Assembly (NCBI GenBank): GCA_002457075.1
Contig: NTKQ01000004.1
Location: forward strand, 1 to 46,700
DNA length: 46,700 nt
Direction of reading: 5' to 3'
From: Cryomorphaceae bacterium MED-G11
GTDB taxonomy: Bacteria > Bacteroidota > Bacteroidia > Flavobacteriales > Flavobacteriaceae
Below are positions 44,815 through 46,700 of this stretch, piece after piece (the first letter of the stretch is position 1; each line of letters opens with the position of its first letter). The position numbers were made by a program, and so were the translations under genes. The notes below the pieces were generated by a model, which was given only the letters and a program-made list of their open reading frames with translations, did no database searches and was not told the origin of the DNA.

Positions 44815-46251
44815 ATGCCCTCAACAAACAAATCCAGAAGAAAATTTATTAAAAATTCAGCCCTTGCTTCATCTCTATTTATAGTTCCTAGACATGTACT
44901 GGGTGGAACAGGATATACTCCTCCAAGCGATAGATTAAATATAGCAGGAATAGGTTTACATGGAAAAGGAAATTCTGATATACTTCATGCTAGTGTTGGA
45001 GGTAGAGAAAATGTTGTTGCATTATGTGATGTTCATCAAAATGCATATGGAGCTCAAGTTGCTGCAGAAAAATTTCCTAATGCCAAATTTTACACTGATT
45101 ACAGAGAAATGCTTGAGAAAGAGAGTCTTGATGGAGTAACAATTTCTACTCCAGATCATACTCATGCCAATATCACTAAAGTTGCGATGGAAAAAGGTAT
45201 ACATGTATACGTTCAAAAACCATTGACACATAATGTCAAAGAGGCTAGAATACTGACAGAATTGGCAAGAAAAAATAAAATTGTCACTCAAATGGGAAAT
45301 CAAGGAGCTTCTAACCCAGAACAAGTATTGATTCAAAAATGGATCAAAGACGGAAGAATTGGAAAAGTTTCTAAAGTTTATACATGGACAAACAGACCCG
45401 TTTGGCCTCAAGGTGTTGCGATGCAGAGTCCTGATCCTTCACAAAAACCAGAAGGAATGGATTGGGATTTATGGATTGGACCTGCTGAAAATAGAGAGTA
45501 TACTCCTGGTCTCCATGCTTTTGATTGGAGAGGATTTTGGAATTATGGAACTGGTGCTTTAGGAGATATGGGATGTCATATTATGGATGTTCCTGTTAAG
45601 GCTCTTGGGTTATTTGAGCCATTTAGTGTTGAGGCAAGTATTTCAAATTTACCATATGCTAAGGCTTTCACCCCATCTCCTTTAATTGAAGAAGCTTGTC
45701 CTTCAAGCTCTTATGTTACATATAAATTTAGACCTTCAGATTTAAATGATTCAGAGGTTAAAATGATATGGATGGATGGTGGTATTCGTCCTTCTCATCC
45801 TGATTTAATAACTGATAAAGAAGATATAGGTGATAATGGAGTTTTAATGATGGGGGAAAATGGTATAATCTGGAGTGATAATTATGGGATCAATGCTAGA
45901 TTATATATTAATGGACAAGATGGAGTTGTTGAAAAAGGAAAAATATCTGAAATAAATTCAGTAGAATTTGGTCATCAAAGCTATTGGATTGATGCAGTTA
46001 AAGATGGATATGGAAGTGATAAGCATAGAAATCTTACTTCGAATTTTGATTTTGCAGGTCCATTATCTGAGGTAGTTTTACTTGGTAATGTTGCAATTAG
46101 AAGTAGTCTTCTTAAAAGATCTCCTAGAAGTAATGTATTTATTGGTAAAAAACAGTTAATGTACGATAGTGATAAAATGGTAATTACTAATTTGGACCAA
46201 GCAAATCAATTCTTAACCAGAGAATACAGAGAGGGTTGGGAGATTTCTTAA
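44815..46251 (+). CDS. Tat-exported Gfo/Idh/MocA-family oxidoreductase
   Basis: A 478-aa NAD(P)-dependent oxidoreductase with a twin-arginine signal (SRRKFIKNSALASSLFIV, cleavage near VLGG), so it is exported folded with its cofactor. The Rossmann part starts LNIAGIGLHGKG and contains VVALCDVHQNAYG, DGVTISTPDHTHANI and HVYVQKPLTHNVKEA (EKP-like catalytic lysine as QKP). The C-terminal domain has WNYGTGALGDMGCHIMDVP with a conserved His. It probably acts on sugars or sugar acids in the periplasm. Its TAA stop overlaps the stop of the convergent OmpA-like gene in one TTAA. Confidence 0.93.
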   Translation: MPSTNKSRRKFIKNSALASSLFIVPRHVLGGTGYTPPSDRLNIAGIGLHGKGNSDILHASVGGRENVVALCDVHQNAYGAQVAAEKFPNAKFYTDYREMLEKESLDGVTISTPDHTHANITKVAMEKGIHVYVQKPLTHNVKEARILTELARKNKIVTQMGNQGASNPEQVLIQKWIKDGRIGKVSKVYTWTNRPVWPQGVAMQSPDPSQKPEGMDWDLWIGPAENREYTPGLHAFDWRGFWNYGTGALGDMGCHIMDVPVKALGLFEPFSVEASISNLPYAKAFTPSPLIEEACPSSSYVTYKFRPSDLNDSEVKMIWMDGGIRPSHPDLITDKEDIGDNGVLMMGENGIIWSDNYGINARLYINGQDGVVEKGKISEINSVEFGHQSYWIDAVKDGYGSDKHRNLTSNFDFAGPLSEVVLLGNVAIRSSLLKRSPRSNVFIGKKQLMYDSDKMVITNLDQANQFLTREYREGWEIS

Positions 46252-46700
46252 AGGTCCATATCAACAGAAATAATAACTCTTCTGTTTTTCTTTCTTTCGC
46301 TTAGTGGCATATTTGCATAGCTAGGTAGTTCTTCTCCAAATGCTTTTACATCTAGCCTAGAATCATTAATACCATCTTGAATTAGAGAATTCTTTATGTT
46401 TATAGATCTTCTGTTAGATAATAACATATTATAGTCTGACTCACCTTCAGATGATGCATGCCCATCAATATTAATTTTTATATACTCATATTTCATGAGT
46501 ATCTTACTTAAGTTAGTGATATTAATTCTTTGTGTGTCATCTATTTCATAACTATCAAAATCAAAGAAAAATTCTGAATAATTATTTAAAAAACTTGATA
46601 AAGATCCAGGAAGTTTAGGACATCCACCAAATTCTTTTGATCCTGCTTCATTTGGACATTTATCATTAACGTTTGGAATACCATCATTATCTAGGTCAGC
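46248..46700 (-). CDS. OmpA-family protein with thrombospondin type 3 repeat, C-terminal fragment
   Basis: Partial gene that continues beyond the right edge. The 150 residues visible start with a calcium-binding thrombospondin type 3-like stretch (DLDNDGIPNVNDKCPNEAG) followed by FGGCPKLPG. An OmpA/MotB peptidoglycan-binding domain follows, with FFFDFDSYEID, INIDGHASSEGESDYNMLLSNRR and KNRRVIISV near the end. The product should be an outer-membrane protein anchored to peptidoglycan, possibly with a beta-barrel upstream. There is no start in the window. The first internal Met (codon at 46494-46496) is not the real start. Confidence 0.92.
   Translation of the reverse strand, partial: ADLDNDGIPNVNDKCPNEAGSKEFGGCPKLPGSLSSFLNNYSEFFFDFDSYEIDDTQRINITNLSKILMKYEYIKINIDGHASSEGESDYNMLLSNRRSINIKNSLIQDGINDSRLDVKAFGEELPSYANMPLSERKKNRRVIISVDMDL

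Noticed and set aside
45022-45411. 129-aa open frame antisense to the Gfo/Idh oxidoreductase gene
   Set aside because: The forward frame carries clear family motifs over this stretch; the antisense frame is a by-product of composition.

Overview
The window is an AT-rich, tightly packed chromosomal segment from a member of the Bacteroidota, almost certainly class Flavobacteriia and probably a streamlined marine lineage. Four lines of evidence support this. The window starts in the N-terminus of a SusC/RagA-type outer-membrane protein. Many promoters match the Bacteroidota pattern TTTG-N18/19-TAnnTTTG. The gene set includes markers typical of the group: an OstA-like protein, a DUF5683 protein, DUF368, a cyclophilin-FKBP fusion lipoprotein, and the order ribH / small membrane protein / mutL / rhomboid / rhomboid next to lepB-DUF5683-parB-parA. 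Gene spacing is minimal, with many 1-17 bp overlaps, and no stretch over about 210 bp lacks a gene. I see no insertion sequence, prophage, integron, CRISPR array or toxin-antitoxin pair. This is conserved core genome, not an accessory island.

Layout. 1-6.7 kb: SusC-like start (partial), an unknown secreted protein, lysA divergent from sucC, an Hsp20 gene ending in a clear hairpin terminator, and uvrB. 6.2-9.7 kb (minus): a compact operon tsaC > CCA-adding enzyme > ctaA > pRiA4b-ORF3-like protein > uvrB. 9.7-10.7 kb (plus): ruvX-def. 10.7-15.8 kb (minus): TPR protein > DUF368 polyprenyl-phosphate transporter candidate > aroE > DUF349 protein. 15.9-21.4 kb (minus): relA/spoT > fur-like > purA > OstA-like. 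21.5-28.0 kb (minus): DHH phosphoesterase > cyclophilin-FKBP lipoprotein, then a pair of secreted amidohydrolase-like proteins. 28.1-29.9 kb: ndk (plus) against recF > dciA (minus). 29.9-34.7 kb (plus): TPR membrane protein, ribH, small membrane protein, mutL, two rhomboids. 34.7-41.2 kb (minus): unknown 355-aa protein > PQQ-type sugar dehydrogenase > ftsB/divIC > parA > parB > DUF5683 > lepB. 41.3 kb: tRNA-Pro(UGG). 41.4-46.7 kb: oxyR, an acyltransferase gene, sodC, a DUF3089 lipoprotein, a Tat-exported Gfo/Idh/MocA oxidoreductase, and the C-terminus of an OmpA-family protein.

How the genes work together. Most are housekeeping: DNA repair (uvrB, recF, mutL, ruvX), tRNA maturation and modification (CCA-adding enzyme, tsaC), protein maturation (def, lepB, immunophilin), chromosome segregation and division (parAB, ftsB), stringent response with purine synthesis (relA/spoT, purA), envelope biogenesis (OstA-like, DUF368, acyltransferase) and oxidative-stress defence (oxyR, sodC). 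The tRNA-Pro gene lacks an encoded CCA end, which fits with the CCA-adding enzyme in the same window.

I did not find a wholly new defence or mobile system. The items most worth following up are: a 355-aa unknown protein with a kinase-like catalytic signature; two adjacent amidohydrolase proteins with three modules, of which only one keeps a full metal site; promoters whose -7 box sits only 4-5 nt before the start codon (probable leaderless mRNAs); convergent genes that share a single TTAA as both stop codons; and residue losses in the MutL endonuclease motif and a SodC zinc ligand.
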